NCBI RefSeq assembly: GCF_014638745.1
Contig: NZ_BMFO01000001.1
Span: 752,263-816,262 of the forward strand
DNA length: 64,000 bases
Direction of reading: 5' to 3'
From: Arenimonas maotaiensis
GTDB lineage: Bacteria; Pseudomonadota; Gammaproteobacteria; Xanthomonadales; Xanthomonadaceae
A program made the translations under genes and the position numbers. The notes under the pieces were generated by a model, which saw nothing but the letters and a program-made list of their open reading frames with translations, was not told the origin of the DNA and did no database searches. Positions 32,829 through 41,218 of the stretch are shown piece after piece (positions within the stretch are counted from its first letter, which is position 1; every line of letters starts with the position of its first letter).

Positions 32829-34219
32829 CCCTGAGCCCCGCCACGCCCGGACTGCGCTTTGAGCGCGCCGCCGCCTCGCGCCCGATCGATTTCGTCACGC
32901 CGGCCGGCTACGCGGCTTGGTTGGCGGCGCAGCCTGAGTTCTGCCGCAACTGGCTGGCCAGCCAGGACTTCGCCGGCAAAGGCGGACGATTCGCGCTGCT
33001 GCCGGACGAATCCGGGCATTGGCAGCGCGTGCTGGCGGTGCTCGACGGCGACCATCCCTATGCCGTGGCGCACCTGCCCAAGCTGTTGCCCGCCGGCGAT
33101 TACCACCGCGGCGCCGGCGACGCCATCGGTGCCGATGCCTTGGCGCTGGGCTGGGGCTTGGGTGCCTACCGCTTCGAACGCTATCTCGAGCGCCGCGAAC
33201 CGGCGCGCTTGCACGCCGAAGGGCATGCCGCGCAGAGCATGGCGTTGCTGGCCGCCAGCACCCTGGTGCGCGATATGGTCAACACGCCGGCCGAGCACAT
33301 GGGACCGGAGCAACTGGAACAGCTGGTGCACGCCGCCGCGAGTGAATTCGGCGCGCGCAGCGAAGCCGTGGTCGGCGAGGCCCTGCTGGAACGCGGCTTC
33401 CCCACCATCCACGCGGTCGGCCGCGCCGCGCACCGCGCGCCGCGCCTGCTACGGCTGGACTGGGGCGACGAGGCGCATCCGCGCGTGGTGCTGTGCGGCA
33501 AGGGCGTGTGCTTCGACACCGGCGGCCTGGACCTGAAACCGGCCGACGGCATGCGCAACATGAAAAAAGACATGGGCGGCGCCGCGCACGCTCTGGCGTT
33601 GGCGCGCCTGGTGATGCAGAGCCGGCTGCCGATCCGGCTGACGCTGTTGATCGCGGCGGTGGAGAACAGCGTCGCCGGCAACGCCTTCCGGCCCGGCGAT
33701 GTCATCACCACCCGCCAAGGCATGACCGTGGAGATCGACAACACCGACGCCGAAGGCCGCCTGGTGCTGTGCGACGCCCTGGCTCTGGCCGGCGAACTGC
33801 GGCCGGCGCTGATCATGGATTTCGCCACGCTGACCGGCGCCGCGCGCATCGCCCTCGGCCCCGACCTGCCGGTGCTGTACAGCAACCGCGACGACCTGGC
33901 GCAGGCCTATCTGGCCGCCGGCGAGGCGCAGCACGATCCGCTCTGGCGCCTGCCGCTGTGGCAGCCGTACCTCACCTACCTGAAATCGAATGTGGCCGAC
34001 CTGGCCAACGCCGGCAGCAAGATGGCCGGCAGCGTGACCGCCGCGCTGTTCCTGCAGCGCTTCGTGCCCGCCGACATCGCCTGGACGCACGTGGACGTGT
34101 ACAGCTGGAACGACGGCGACCGCCCGGGCAAGCCGGCCGGCGGCGAGGCGCAGGGCTTGCGCGCCGCCTTCACCCTGCTGCGGCAAACATATGACAACCG
34201 GCACTCGGCTTCGGCCTGA
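32825..34219 (+). CDS. M17 leucyl-aminopeptidase family protein
   Basis: A 464-residue cytoplasmic metallo-aminopeptidase. The C-terminal catalytic domain (about 160-460) has the metal and active-site motifs GKGVCFDTGGLDLKP, NMKKDMGGAA and NTDAEGRL (306-313), which bind two divalent ions. The N-terminal 155 residues are divergent from PepA, as is common in this subgroup. It removes N-terminal residues from peptides. It overlaps the preceding HAD gene by four bases and is followed 44 bases later by an ABC exporter operon, so it may share that transcript. Confidence 0.92.
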   Translation: MTLSPATPGLRFERAAASRPIDFVTPAGYAAWLAAQPEFCRNWLASQDFAGKGGRFALLPDESGHWQRVLAVLDGDHPYAVAHLPKLLPAGDYHRGAGDAIGADALALGWGLGAYRFERYLERREPARLHAEGHAAQSMALLAASTLVRDMVNTPAEHMGPEQLEQLVHAAASEFGARSEAVVGEALLERGFPTIHAVGRAAHRAPRLLRLDWGDEAHPRVVLCGKGVCFDTGGLDLKPADGMRNMKKDMGGAAHALALARLVMQSRLPIRLTLLIAAVENSVAGNAFRPGDVITTRQGMTVEIDNTDAEGRLVLCDALALAGELRPALIMDFATLTGAARIALGPDLPVLYSNRDDLAQAYLAAGEAQHDPLWRLPLWQPYLTYLKSNVADLANAGSKMAGSVTAALFLQRFVPADIAWTHVDVYSWNDGDRPGKPAGGEAQGLRAAFTLLRQTYDNRHSASA

Positions 34220-34263
34220 AGACGCCGCATACTCCCACCGAACCGTTCTCCCAGGATCCGACG

Positions 34264-35484
34264 ATGAGCCGTCCAGAAAGTGCCTTGCATGAATTGAAGA
34301 TCGACCGCAGCCGCGGCGGCCGCCCGGCCGGCAAACGGCGCTGGCCGCTTTACGCCGCCATCGCGATCGTGGTGTTGCTCGCGCTGTTGCTGCTGCGCGG
34401 CGGCAAGCCGCTGGCGGTGGACACCGTCAATCCGCGGTCGGCCGCCGAAGCCGGTCCGGCCTCGGTGCTCGACGCCTCCGGCTACGTGACCGCACGCCGC
34501 ATCGCCACGGTGTCCTCGAAGGTGACCGGCAAAGTCCGCGAAGTCTACATCGAGGAAGGCCAGCAGGTCGCCGAAGGCGAGATCCTGGCGCGCCTGGACG
34601 ACCAGGACGCCAGCGCCCAGCTCGACGTGGCGCAATCGCAGGTGGCCGCCAGCCGCTCGCAGCTGGCCGAAGCGCAGGCGCAGCTGGCGCTGGCCGAAAG
34701 CAATTTCCGCCGCACCCGCGACCTGGCCGCGCAGCAGCTGGTGTCGAAACAGGCGCTGGATACCGCCAAGGCCGAACGCGATTCGCGCGCGGCGCGTCTG
34801 GCCAGCCTGCAGAAATCGGTGGCGCTGGCGCTCGACCAACGCGCCGTGGCGGCACTGGGCGTCGACAACACCGTGATCCGCGCGCCGTTTGCCGGCGTCA
34901 TCATCGCCAAGGCGGCGCAGCCGGGCGAGATGATCTCGCCGATCTCGGCCGGCGGCGGTTCGATCCGCACCGGCATCGGCACCCTGGTCGACATGGATTC
35001 GCTGGAGGTGCAGGTCGACGTCAACGAGGCCTACATCGGCCGCGTCACCCCGGGCATGCCGATCGAAGCGATGCTCAACGCGTATCCGGACTGGCGCATC
35101 CCCGGCTCGGTGATCGCCATCATCCCGACCGCCGACCGCTCCAAGGCCACAGTCAAGGTGCGCGTGGCGCTGGACAGCAAGGACCCGCGCATCGTGCCCG
35201 ACATGGGCGTACGCGTCAGCTTCCTGGAGAAGGCCGAGGCCGGCAAGCCGCTGGCCGGCTTCTGGATCCCGAACGCCGCCGTGCTCAAGGACGGCGACAA
35301 GGCCTTCGTGTTCACCGTGGTCGATGGCAAGGCCAAGCGCGTGCCGGTCACCGTGGCCGATGCCAACGACAGCGACAGCCGCGTGGTGAAGGGCCTGGGC
35401 AAGGGCGACTCGGTGATCGTCTCGCCGCCGGAAGGTTTGGCCGACGGCGCCGCCGTGGCCGGCAAGGAAGGCGCCGCGAAATGA
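34264..35484 (+). CDS. Periplasmic adaptor of an ABC exporter (HlyD/MacA type)
   Basis: A 406-residue membrane-fusion protein. A cytoplasmic start is followed by one membrane anchor (about 27-44), a biotinyl-lipoyl-like part (VSSKVTGKVREVYIEEGQQVAEGEIL, 79-104), a coiled-coil hairpin rich in Ala/Gln (110-195), the second lipoyl half (VIRAPFAGVIIAKAAQPGEMI), and beta-barrel domains to the end. It would link the inner-membrane transporter encoded next to an outer-membrane channel such as TolC, which is not in this window. AGGA lies upstream of the ATG. It overlaps the ATPase gene by four bases. Confidence 0.9.
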   Translation: MSRPESALHELKIDRSRGGRPAGKRRWPLYAAIAIVVLLALLLLRGGKPLAVDTVNPRSAAEAGPASVLDASGYVTARRIATVSSKVTGKVREVYIEEGQQVAEGEILARLDDQDASAQLDVAQSQVAASRSQLAEAQAQLALAESNFRRTRDLAAQQLVSKQALDTAKAERDSRAARLASLQKSVALALDQRAVAALGVDNTVIRAPFAGVIIAKAAQPGEMISPISAGGGSIRTGIGTLVDMDSLEVQVDVNEAYIGRVTPGMPIEAMLNAYPDWRIPGSVIAIIPTADRSKATVKVRVALDSKDPRIVPDMGVRVSFLEKAEAGKPLAGFWIPNAAVLKDGDKAFVFTVVDGKAKRVPVTVADANDSDSRVVKGLGKGDSVIVSPPEGLADGAAVAGKEGAAK

Positions 35485-36203
35485 ACGGCGGCGACGCGCT
35501 GTTCCCGCTGGTCGAAATCCGCGGCCTGCGCAAATCCTATGTGCGCGGCAAGCAGGTGCTGGAAGTGCTGCACGGCATCGACCTGGACATCCCCGAAGGC
35601 GACTTCGTGGCGCTGATGGGCCCCTCCGGCTCCGGCAAGACCACCCTGCTGAACCTGATCGGCGGCATCGACTCGCCCACCGGCGGCGAGCTGAAGATCG
35701 AAGGCCGGCGCATCGACGAGCTGTCCGGCGACGCGCTGGCGGCCTGGCGTGCGGAAACGGTCGGCTTCATCTTCCAGAGCTACAACCTGATGCCGGTGCT
35801 GAGCGCGCAGAAGAACGTGGAGCTGCCGCTGCTGCTGACCGACATGGACACCGGCGAACGCCGGCGCCGCGCCGCCATCGCGCTCGACCTGGTCGGCATC
35901 GGCGACCGCGCCGGACACAAGCCGAATGAACTGTCCGGCGGCCAGCAGCAGCGCGTGGCCATCGCGCGCGCGCTGGTGTCGGACCCGCGCATCCTGATCT
36001 GCGACGAGCCCACCGGCGACCTCGACCGCAAGACCGCGGACGAGGTGCTGACCCTGCTGCAGCGCCTGAACCGCGACTTCAAGAAGACCATCGTGATGGT
36101 GACGCACGATCCGAAGGCGGCCGAATACGCGCGCCGCACCGTGCATCTGGACAAGGGCACCCTGGTCGACCAGGGCACGTTGGCCGGCGGCGCGGAGCAC
36201 TGA
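35481..36203 (+). CDS. ABC transporter ATPase (MacB/LolD-like)
   Basis: A 240-residue nucleotide-binding subunit. Walker A is GPSGSGKT (47-54), signature LSGGQQQRVAIAR (151-163), Walker B ILICDEPTGDLD (171-182), followed by the switch histidine in MVTHDPKAA. This belongs to the MacB/LolD/FtsE branch, whose members work as mechanotransmitting exporters or lipoprotein extractors. It overlaps the adaptor gene by four bases and ends one base before the first permease gene. Confidence 0.94.
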   Translation: MNGGDALFPLVEIRGLRKSYVRGKQVLEVLHGIDLDIPEGDFVALMGPSGSGKTTLLNLIGGIDSPTGGELKIEGRRIDELSGDALAAWRAETVGFIFQSYNLMPVLSAQKNVELPLLLTDMDTGERRRRAAIALDLVGIGDRAGHKPNELSGGQQQRVAIARALVSDPRILICDEPTGDLDRKTADEVLTLLQRLNRDFKKTIVMVTHDPKAAEYARRTVHLDKGTLVDQGTLAGGAEH

Positions 36204-36204
36204 G

Positions 36205-37362
36205 GTGATCGGCAAATACCTGCCGCTGGTCTGGGGCGCGCTGATGCGCAAGAAGACGCGCACGGCATTCACCCTGCTGTCGCTGGCGGCGGCCTTCCTG
36301 CTGATCGGCCTGCTGCAGGCGGTGAACTCGGTGCTGGCCGGCGGCGCCGATTTCCTCGGCGCCAACCGGTTGATCACCCAGGCCAAGATCAGCTTCACCA
36401 CGCCGCTGCCGATGCGCCTGCTGCCGCAGATCGAAGCGATTCCGGGCGTCGAGCACGTCGGGCACTCGCAGTTCTTCGGCGGCGTGTACCAGGATCCGAA
36501 GAACTTCTTCCCGCAGTTCGCGGTCAATCCGCAACGCCTGCGCGACACCTATCCGGAATGGACGATGCCGGAGGACCAGTGGCGCGCCTTCATCTCGACC
36601 CAGGACGGCGCCATCGTCGGGAGGATATTGGCCGACAAATACGGCTGGAAGGTCGGCGACATCGTGCCGCTGAACTCCTTCATCTGGACCCAGAAGGACG
36701 GCAGCCGTGTCTGGCAATGGCGCGTGGTCGGCATCTTCGGCGGCCGCGACCGGGAATGGAGCGACCGCGCCAACCTGATGTACCTGAACTACGGCCAGTT
36801 CGACGAAGCCCGCATCGAGCGCACGCGCGGACTGGCCGGCGTGTTCGTGGTGCGGGTCAAGAACCCGATGGATTCCGGCCGCATCGCCGCCGAAATCGAC
36901 CGGCGCTTCGAGAATTCGGCCGACGAGACCAAGACCCAGAGCGAGCAGGAGTTCCAGCTCGGCTTCCTGAAGCAGCTGGGCGACATCGGCTTCATCGTCA
37001 ACGCCATTTCCGGCGCGGTGTTCTTCACCATCCTGATCCTCACCGGCTACACCATGAGCCAGGCCGTGCGCGAACGCGTGCCGGAGCTGGCGGTGCTGAA
37101 ATGCCTGGGCTTCACCGACCGCACCGTGCTGGCGCTGGTGCTGGCCGAAGCGTTCCTGCTGTGCTTCCTCGGCGCCTTGGCCGGCCTGCTGTTGGCCAGC
37201 GCCGTGACCGGCGCGTTGCCGCCGGAATATCCGATCCGCGCCGATGCCCGCGTCTGGCTGTTCGCCCTGGCCAGCACCGCGCTGCTGGCGACGGCGGTCG
37301 GCCTGCCGCCGGCCTGGCACGCCATGCGCGTCCGCATCGTCGATGCCTTGGCGGGGCGCTGA
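36205..37362 (+). CDS. ABC transporter permease 1 (FtsX-like)
   Basis: A 385-residue permease with one N-terminal membrane helix (about 20-42), a periplasmic domain of about 200 residues, and three C-terminal helices (about 258-285, 305-335, 345-370), the FtsX/MacB topology. A conserved C-terminal stretch reads VPELAVLKCLGFTDRTVLALVLAEA. The start is a GTG one base after the ATPase stop, so translation is coupled. A second, different permease follows, implying a heterodimer, as in DevC or YknZ-type systems. The exported substrate is unknown. Confidence 0.9.
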   Translation: MIGKYLPLVWGALMRKKTRTAFTLLSLAAAFLLIGLLQAVNSVLAGGADFLGANRLITQAKISFTTPLPMRLLPQIEAIPGVEHVGHSQFFGGVYQDPKNFFPQFAVNPQRLRDTYPEWTMPEDQWRAFISTQDGAIVGRILADKYGWKVGDIVPLNSFIWTQKDGSRVWQWRVVGIFGGRDREWSDRANLMYLNYGQFDEARIERTRGLAGVFVVRVKNPMDSGRIAAEIDRRFENSADETKTQSEQEFQLGFLKQLGDIGFIVNAISGAVFFTILILTGYTMSQAVRERVPELAVLKCLGFTDRTVLALVLAEAFLLCFLGALAGLLLASAVTGALPPEYPIRADARVWLFALASTALLATAVGLPPAWHAMRVRIVDALAGR

Positions 37363-37363
37363 C

Positions 37364-38545
37364 ATGAGCACCTTCACGCAAGTGCGCGAAATCGTGCTGA
37401 TGAACCTGAGGAGCATCCCGCAGCGCCTGGGCGCGTCGCTGGTGATCGTGATCGGCATCGCCGGCGTGGTCGGCGTGCTGGTGGCGATGCTGTCGATGTC
37501 GACCGGCCTGAACAAGACCCTGACCGCCACCGGCGATCCGGACCGCGCCATCGTGCTGCGCGGCGGCGCCAACGGCGAACTGGCCAGCTTCCTGGAACGT
37601 GCTTCGGTCACCCAGATCAAGCAGGATCCGGCCATCGCGCGCGGCGCCGACGGCCTGCCGGTGGCGTCGGCCGAACTGATCGTGATCACCGAGGTGCCGC
37701 GCAAGGGCGAACGCTCGGGCGCCAACGTCTCGCTGCGCGGCGTCGAGCCCGCCGGCTTCACGTTGCGGCCGGAACTGAAACTGCTCGAAGGCCGCCGCTT
37801 CACGCCCGGACTGCGCGAGCTGATGGTCGGCAAGGGCGCCTACACCCAGTTCGACGGCCTGCAGGTCGGCTCCAGGCTGAAATTCCGCGGCTCGTACTGG
37901 CAGGTGGTCGGCGTGTTCGAGACCGGCGACGCGCACGACTCCGAACTGTGGGCCGATCTGGAGACCGTGCAGAGCGCGTTCGGCCGGTCGGGCGCGTCCT
38001 CGGTGGTGGCGCGCCTGGCCTACCGCGACGCGCTCGGCGCGCTCAAGCGCCGGCTGGAGTCCGATCCGCAGCTCAATGTCGAGGTCAAGACCGAGCAGGA
38101 GTTCTTCAGCGCGCAATCGTCCGGGCTGACCCGCCAGATCGGCTTTTTGACCAACATCGTGGCGGTGATCATGGCCTTCGGCGCCCTGTTCGGCGCGCTC
38201 AACACCATGTACTCGGCGGTTTCGGCGCGCACCGCGGAAATCGGCACGCTACGCGCGCTCGGTTTCGGCAACGCGCCGGTGGTGGCCTCGGTGATGGCCG
38301 AGGCCATGGCGCTGTCGCTGCTCGGCGGCGTGATCGGCGCGGTCACCGCCTACCTGCTGTTCAACGACTATTCGGTATCCACGCTGAGCGGCAGCTTCAC
38401 CCAGGTCGCGTTCAATTTCGCGGTCACGCCCGGCCTGGTGCTGCAGGGCCTGATCTGGGCGCTGGGCATCGGTTTCCTGGGCGGCCTGGCGCCGGCCCTG
38501 CGCGCCGCGCGCCTGCCAGTCACGGCCGCGCTGCGCGGCGGCTGA
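37364..38545 (+). CDS. ABC transporter permease 2 (FtsX/MacB-like)
   Basis: A 393-residue permease with the same topology as its neighbour: an N-terminal helix (about 22-47), a MacB-like periplasmic core domain (50-265), and three C-terminal helices. The motif SARTAEIGTLRALGFGNAPVVASVMAEA before the penultimate helices is typical. Only one base separates it from permease 1. The two share topology but are clearly different in sequence, so they are probably the two halves of one transporter. Confidence 0.9.
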   Translation: MSTFTQVREIVLMNLRSIPQRLGASLVIVIGIAGVVGVLVAMLSMSTGLNKTLTATGDPDRAIVLRGGANGELASFLERASVTQIKQDPAIARGADGLPVASAELIVITEVPRKGERSGANVSLRGVEPAGFTLRPELKLLEGRRFTPGLRELMVGKGAYTQFDGLQVGSRLKFRGSYWQVVGVFETGDAHDSELWADLETVQSAFGRSGASSVVARLAYRDALGALKRRLESDPQLNVEVKTEQEFFSAQSSGLTRQIGFLTNIVAVIMAFGALFGALNTMYSAVSARTAEIGTLRALGFGNAPVVASVMAEAMALSLLGGVIGAVTAYLLFNDYSVSTLSGSFTQVAFNFAVTPGLVLQGLIWALGIGFLGGLAPALRAARLPVTAALRGG

Positions 38546-38609
38546 GAATACGCGACCGATGCGGCATCCGCCGCATCTTGGATGGACAGCCCCGTTCGGC
38601 AGGACTCCG

Positions 38610-39455
38610 ATGACACGCCATTCGATCACTCTGGCCCTGATCCTCATCTCCACCTGCGCTGCCGCATCGGCGCAGGAAACCCGCCGCATTCCGCGTCCGG
38701 ACGGCGTGACCACCGCCGCGGTCTACGCGCCGACGGGCGTCTGCCGTGGCATCGCCGTGCTCAGCCACGGTGCCGGCGGTTCGGAAAAGGGCTTGGCTTA
38801 TCTGGCCGCGCATCTACGCGACGGCGGCTATCTGGCCATCGTGCCCGGACACGCCTTGAGCGGCCGAGCCGCGTTGCGCGCGCATATACCGCAGGGACGC
38901 TTGCGGGGCGCGGTGAAGGAAGGATTGAGCGGCTTGGTGACCGACGCCGACGCCTACCGCGACCGCTTCGCCGACATCCAGGCCGCGCGCGATTGGGGCA
39001 AAGCGCGTTGCCGTTCCGGTTTCAGCGTGCTGATCGGCCATTCGATGGGCGCCGCCACCACGATGCTGTTGGCCGGTGCCGACAACCGGCTCGGGCTCGA
39101 CACCCGCATCGCGTTCGACGCCTACATCGCGCTGTCGCCGCAGGGCGCAGGCCATATCTTTCCGGCGAACGCCTGGCGTGGCATCCGGGCGCCGGTATAT
39201 TCGCTGACCGGTACCGAAGACGCAGAGATCGACGCGGATTGGACATCGCGCCTGCAACCGTACCGGAACATGACGCCGGGCTGCAAATGGCAGGGGGTAG
39301 TCGAAGGCGGAAACCACCGCGATTTCGGCGGCGGCGGTACGGCGGCCGAAACCGCGTTGATCACCGGCAGCATCGATGCGTTCCTGGCCGGCGTGCGGTC
39401 GGGAAAATGCGCCGGCGGCTACCGCGGCGCGGGCATCCGCGTCGAGACCAAATAG
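38610..39455 (+). CDS. Exported alpha/beta hydrolase (dienelactone hydrolase-like)
   Basis: A 281-residue secreted hydrolase. The signal peptide (RHSITLALILISTCAAASAQE) is followed by an alpha/beta fold with an oxyanion segment VLSHGAGGSEKGLAYLA, the nucleophile elbow GHSMGA (Ser145), an acid in TGTEDAEIDAD, and a C-terminal histidine in EGGNHRDFGGGG. It probably hydrolyses an ester, but the substrate is unknown. AGGA lies five bases before the ATG. It follows the ABC exporter by about 65 bases; a short GC-rich inverted repeat without a T-tract lies between. Confidence 0.82.
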   Translation: MTRHSITLALILISTCAAASAQETRRIPRPDGVTTAAVYAPTGVCRGIAVLSHGAGGSEKGLAYLAAHLRDGGYLAIVPGHALSGRAALRAHIPQGRLRGAVKEGLSGLVTDADAYRDRFADIQAARDWGKARCRSGFSVLIGHSMGAATTMLLAGADNRLGLDTRIAFDAYIALSPQGAGHIFPANAWRGIRAPVYSLTGTEDAEIDADWTSRLQPYRNMTPGCKWQGVVEGGNHRDFGGGGTAAETALITGSIDAFLAGVRSGKCAGGYRGAGIRVETK

Positions 39456-39465
39456 GCGCGGCGGC

Positions 39466-40344
39466 TCAGCCGCCGTGCAGGCGTTTGCCGAGGGTGACGA
39501 TGCCGATGCTGACCAGGATCAGCGCCATCGCCACCAGCGTGTGCGAGTTCATCGGTTCGTCGAGCAGCAGCACGCCGAGCAGCAGCGCGATCGGCGGATT
39601 GACGTAGGCGTAGCTGGTGGCCAGCGCCGGACGCACGTGCTTGACCAGCCAGACGAAGGCCGAATAGGCGATGACCGAACCGAACACCGCCAGATACAGC
39701 ATGGCGGCCGTGGCCTCGAGCCCGGGCGCGTGCGTGAAGCGCTCGCCGATGGCCAGGCCGAGCAGGCTGGAGATGACGCCGCCGATGGCCATCTGCCAGG
39801 CCGACAGCGCCACCGGATCGGGCAGGTCGCGGCCCTTGCTCCACATCGAACCCCAGGCCCAGCCGAGCGGCGCGGCCAGCACGCACAGCAGGCCGACGGT
39901 GGAAACGCGCAGCTCGCTGCCGAGATTGAGCCAGATCACGCCGAGGAAACCGAGCAGCAGCCCGCTCCACTCGATGCGGTTGGGATGGTAGCCGCGCAGC
40001 GCCGCGAACAATCCGGCCCATAGCGGCATCGCCGCCACGCCGATGGCGACCACGCCGCTGGACACGGTCTGCTCGGCGACGTTGACGAAGGCGTTCGACA
40101 GCACCGTCATCACCGTGGCCAGCACCACCAGCGACGGCCATTGCGAGCGCGTGGGCAGCGGGTGCCGGCGCCAGGCCAGCCAAGCCAACATCAAGCCGCC
40201 GGCAATCAGCATGCGCGTGCCGGTCAGCAGGAACGGCGGATAACCCGGCAAGGCCAGCTTGATCGCGTAATAGGTGGAACCCCAGAGGACATAAACCGCC
40301 AGCAAGGCGGCGAACACGTGGCTGCGTTTAGGTGAATCGCTCAT
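39466..40344 (-). CDS. EamA/DMT-family transporter
   Basis: A 292-residue inner-membrane protein with ten predicted helices arranged as two EamA repeats (about 10-140 and 155-290). The opening FAALLAVYVLWGSTYYAIKLAL and the second repeat FGSVIAYSAFVWLVKHVRPALATSYAYVNP are typical of the YedA/RhaT branch of drug and metabolite exporters. The substrate is unknown. It is convergent with the hydrolase gene and six bases from the Ada-like gene upstream on the same strand. Confidence 0.9.
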   Translation of the reverse strand: MSDSPKRSHVFAALLAVYVLWGSTYYAIKLALPGYPPFLLTGTRMLIAGGLMLAWLAWRRHPLPTRSQWPSLVVLATVMTVLSNAFVNVAEQTVSSGVVAIGVAAMPLWAGLFAALRGYHPNRIEWSGLLLGFLGVIWLNLGSELRVSTVGLLCVLAAPLGWAWGSMWSKGRDLPDPVALSAWQMAIGGVISSLLGLAIGERFTHAPGLEATAAMLYLAVFGSVIAYSAFVWLVKHVRPALATSYAYVNPPIALLLGVLLLDEPMNSHTLVAMALILVSIGIVTLGKRLHGG

Positions 40345-40350
40345 GCGCCA

Positions 40351-41172
40351 TTATCGCATGCGTTCACGCGCCAGCAGGGTCTGTTTGCGCGGCAAGCCCC
40401 AGCGGTAGCCGCCGAGCGAACCGTCGCCGCGCACGATGCGGTGGCAGGGCACCAGCACCGCCACTTTATTGCCGGCGCAGGCGCGCGCCACCGCGCGCGC
40501 GGCCTTGGGCATGTCCAGCACCTGCGCCAGCTCGGCGTAGCTGAAGGTCTCGCCGGCCGGGATGCGCATCAGCGCCTGCCAGACGCGGTGCTGGAACGCG
40601 GTGCCGACCAGCTCCAGCGGCAATGCGGCGGCCTTGCCGGCCAGCGCATCGGCGACGGCGCGCACGGTCGGCGCGATGGCGCCGTCGTCGTCCGGCACGT
40701 GGTTCAGTTCGGCTTCGGGGAATTCCCGGCGCAGCTCCGCCAGCAACGCGTCTTGGCTGTCGGCCAAGGCCACGGCGCAGATGCCGCGCGCGGTCGCCGC
40801 CACCAGCGCGTTGCCTAGCGCGGTATCGGTCACCGTCCAGTGGATCTTCAGGCCGCGGCCGCCTTTGCGGTACTGCGCCGGCGACATGCCGAGCTTGGCA
40901 GCGCCGTTCTCGTACACGCGCGAACAGGAACCGAAACCGCTGTCGACCCAGGCCTGGGTGACGTCCTCGGTTTCGCGCAGGCGTTGTTTCAGGCGCATCA
41001 GCCGGCGCTGGCCGGCGTACTCGGCCGGACTCAGGCCATAGGCCTGCTTGAAGCGCTTCTGCAGATAGGCCGGACTCAGGCCGACTTCGGCGGCGAGTTC
41101 GGGCAGGGAGAACGCGCCCGATTCCAGCAGGGCGCGCGCGTTTTCCAGTCGGGGATCGGGCGATGTGTCCAT
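40351..41172 (-). CDS. AraC HTH / O6-methylguanine-DNA methyltransferase fusion
   Basis: A 273-residue protein equivalent to Ada without its N-terminal phosphotriester-sensing domain. Residues 8-105 are an AraC-type double helix-turn-helix (FSLPELAAEVGLSPAYLQKRF). Residues 110-273 are a suicide alkyl transferase with the acceptor cysteine in VLVPCHRIVRGDGSLGGYRWG. It would remove alkyl groups from O6-guanine. The Cys38 sensor of E. coli Ada is absent, so induction by methyl transfer at that site is not possible. It starts six bases upstream of the DMT transporter gene on the same strand. Confidence 0.92.
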   Translation of the reverse strand: MDTSPDPRLENARALLESGAFSLPELAAEVGLSPAYLQKRFKQAYGLSPAEYAGQRRLMRLKQRLRETEDVTQAWVDSGFGSCSRVYENGAAKLGMSPAQYRKGGRGLKIHWTVTDTALGNALVAATARGICAVALADSQDALLAELRREFPEAELNHVPDDDGAIAPTVRAVADALAGKAAALPLELVGTAFQHRVWQALMRIPAGETFSYAELAQVLDMPKAARAVARACAGNKVAVLVPCHRIVRGDGSLGGYRWGLPRKQTLLARERMR

Positions 41173-41218
41173 GCCGCCATCCTACGCCGCAGCGGCCGGC
41201 GGCGTTATCCGCATCCTG

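Noticed and set aside
38552..38580. GC-rich inverted repeat between the ABC exporter and the hydrolase (GATGCGG/CCGCATC)
   Set aside because: No T-tract follows, so it is not called a terminator.
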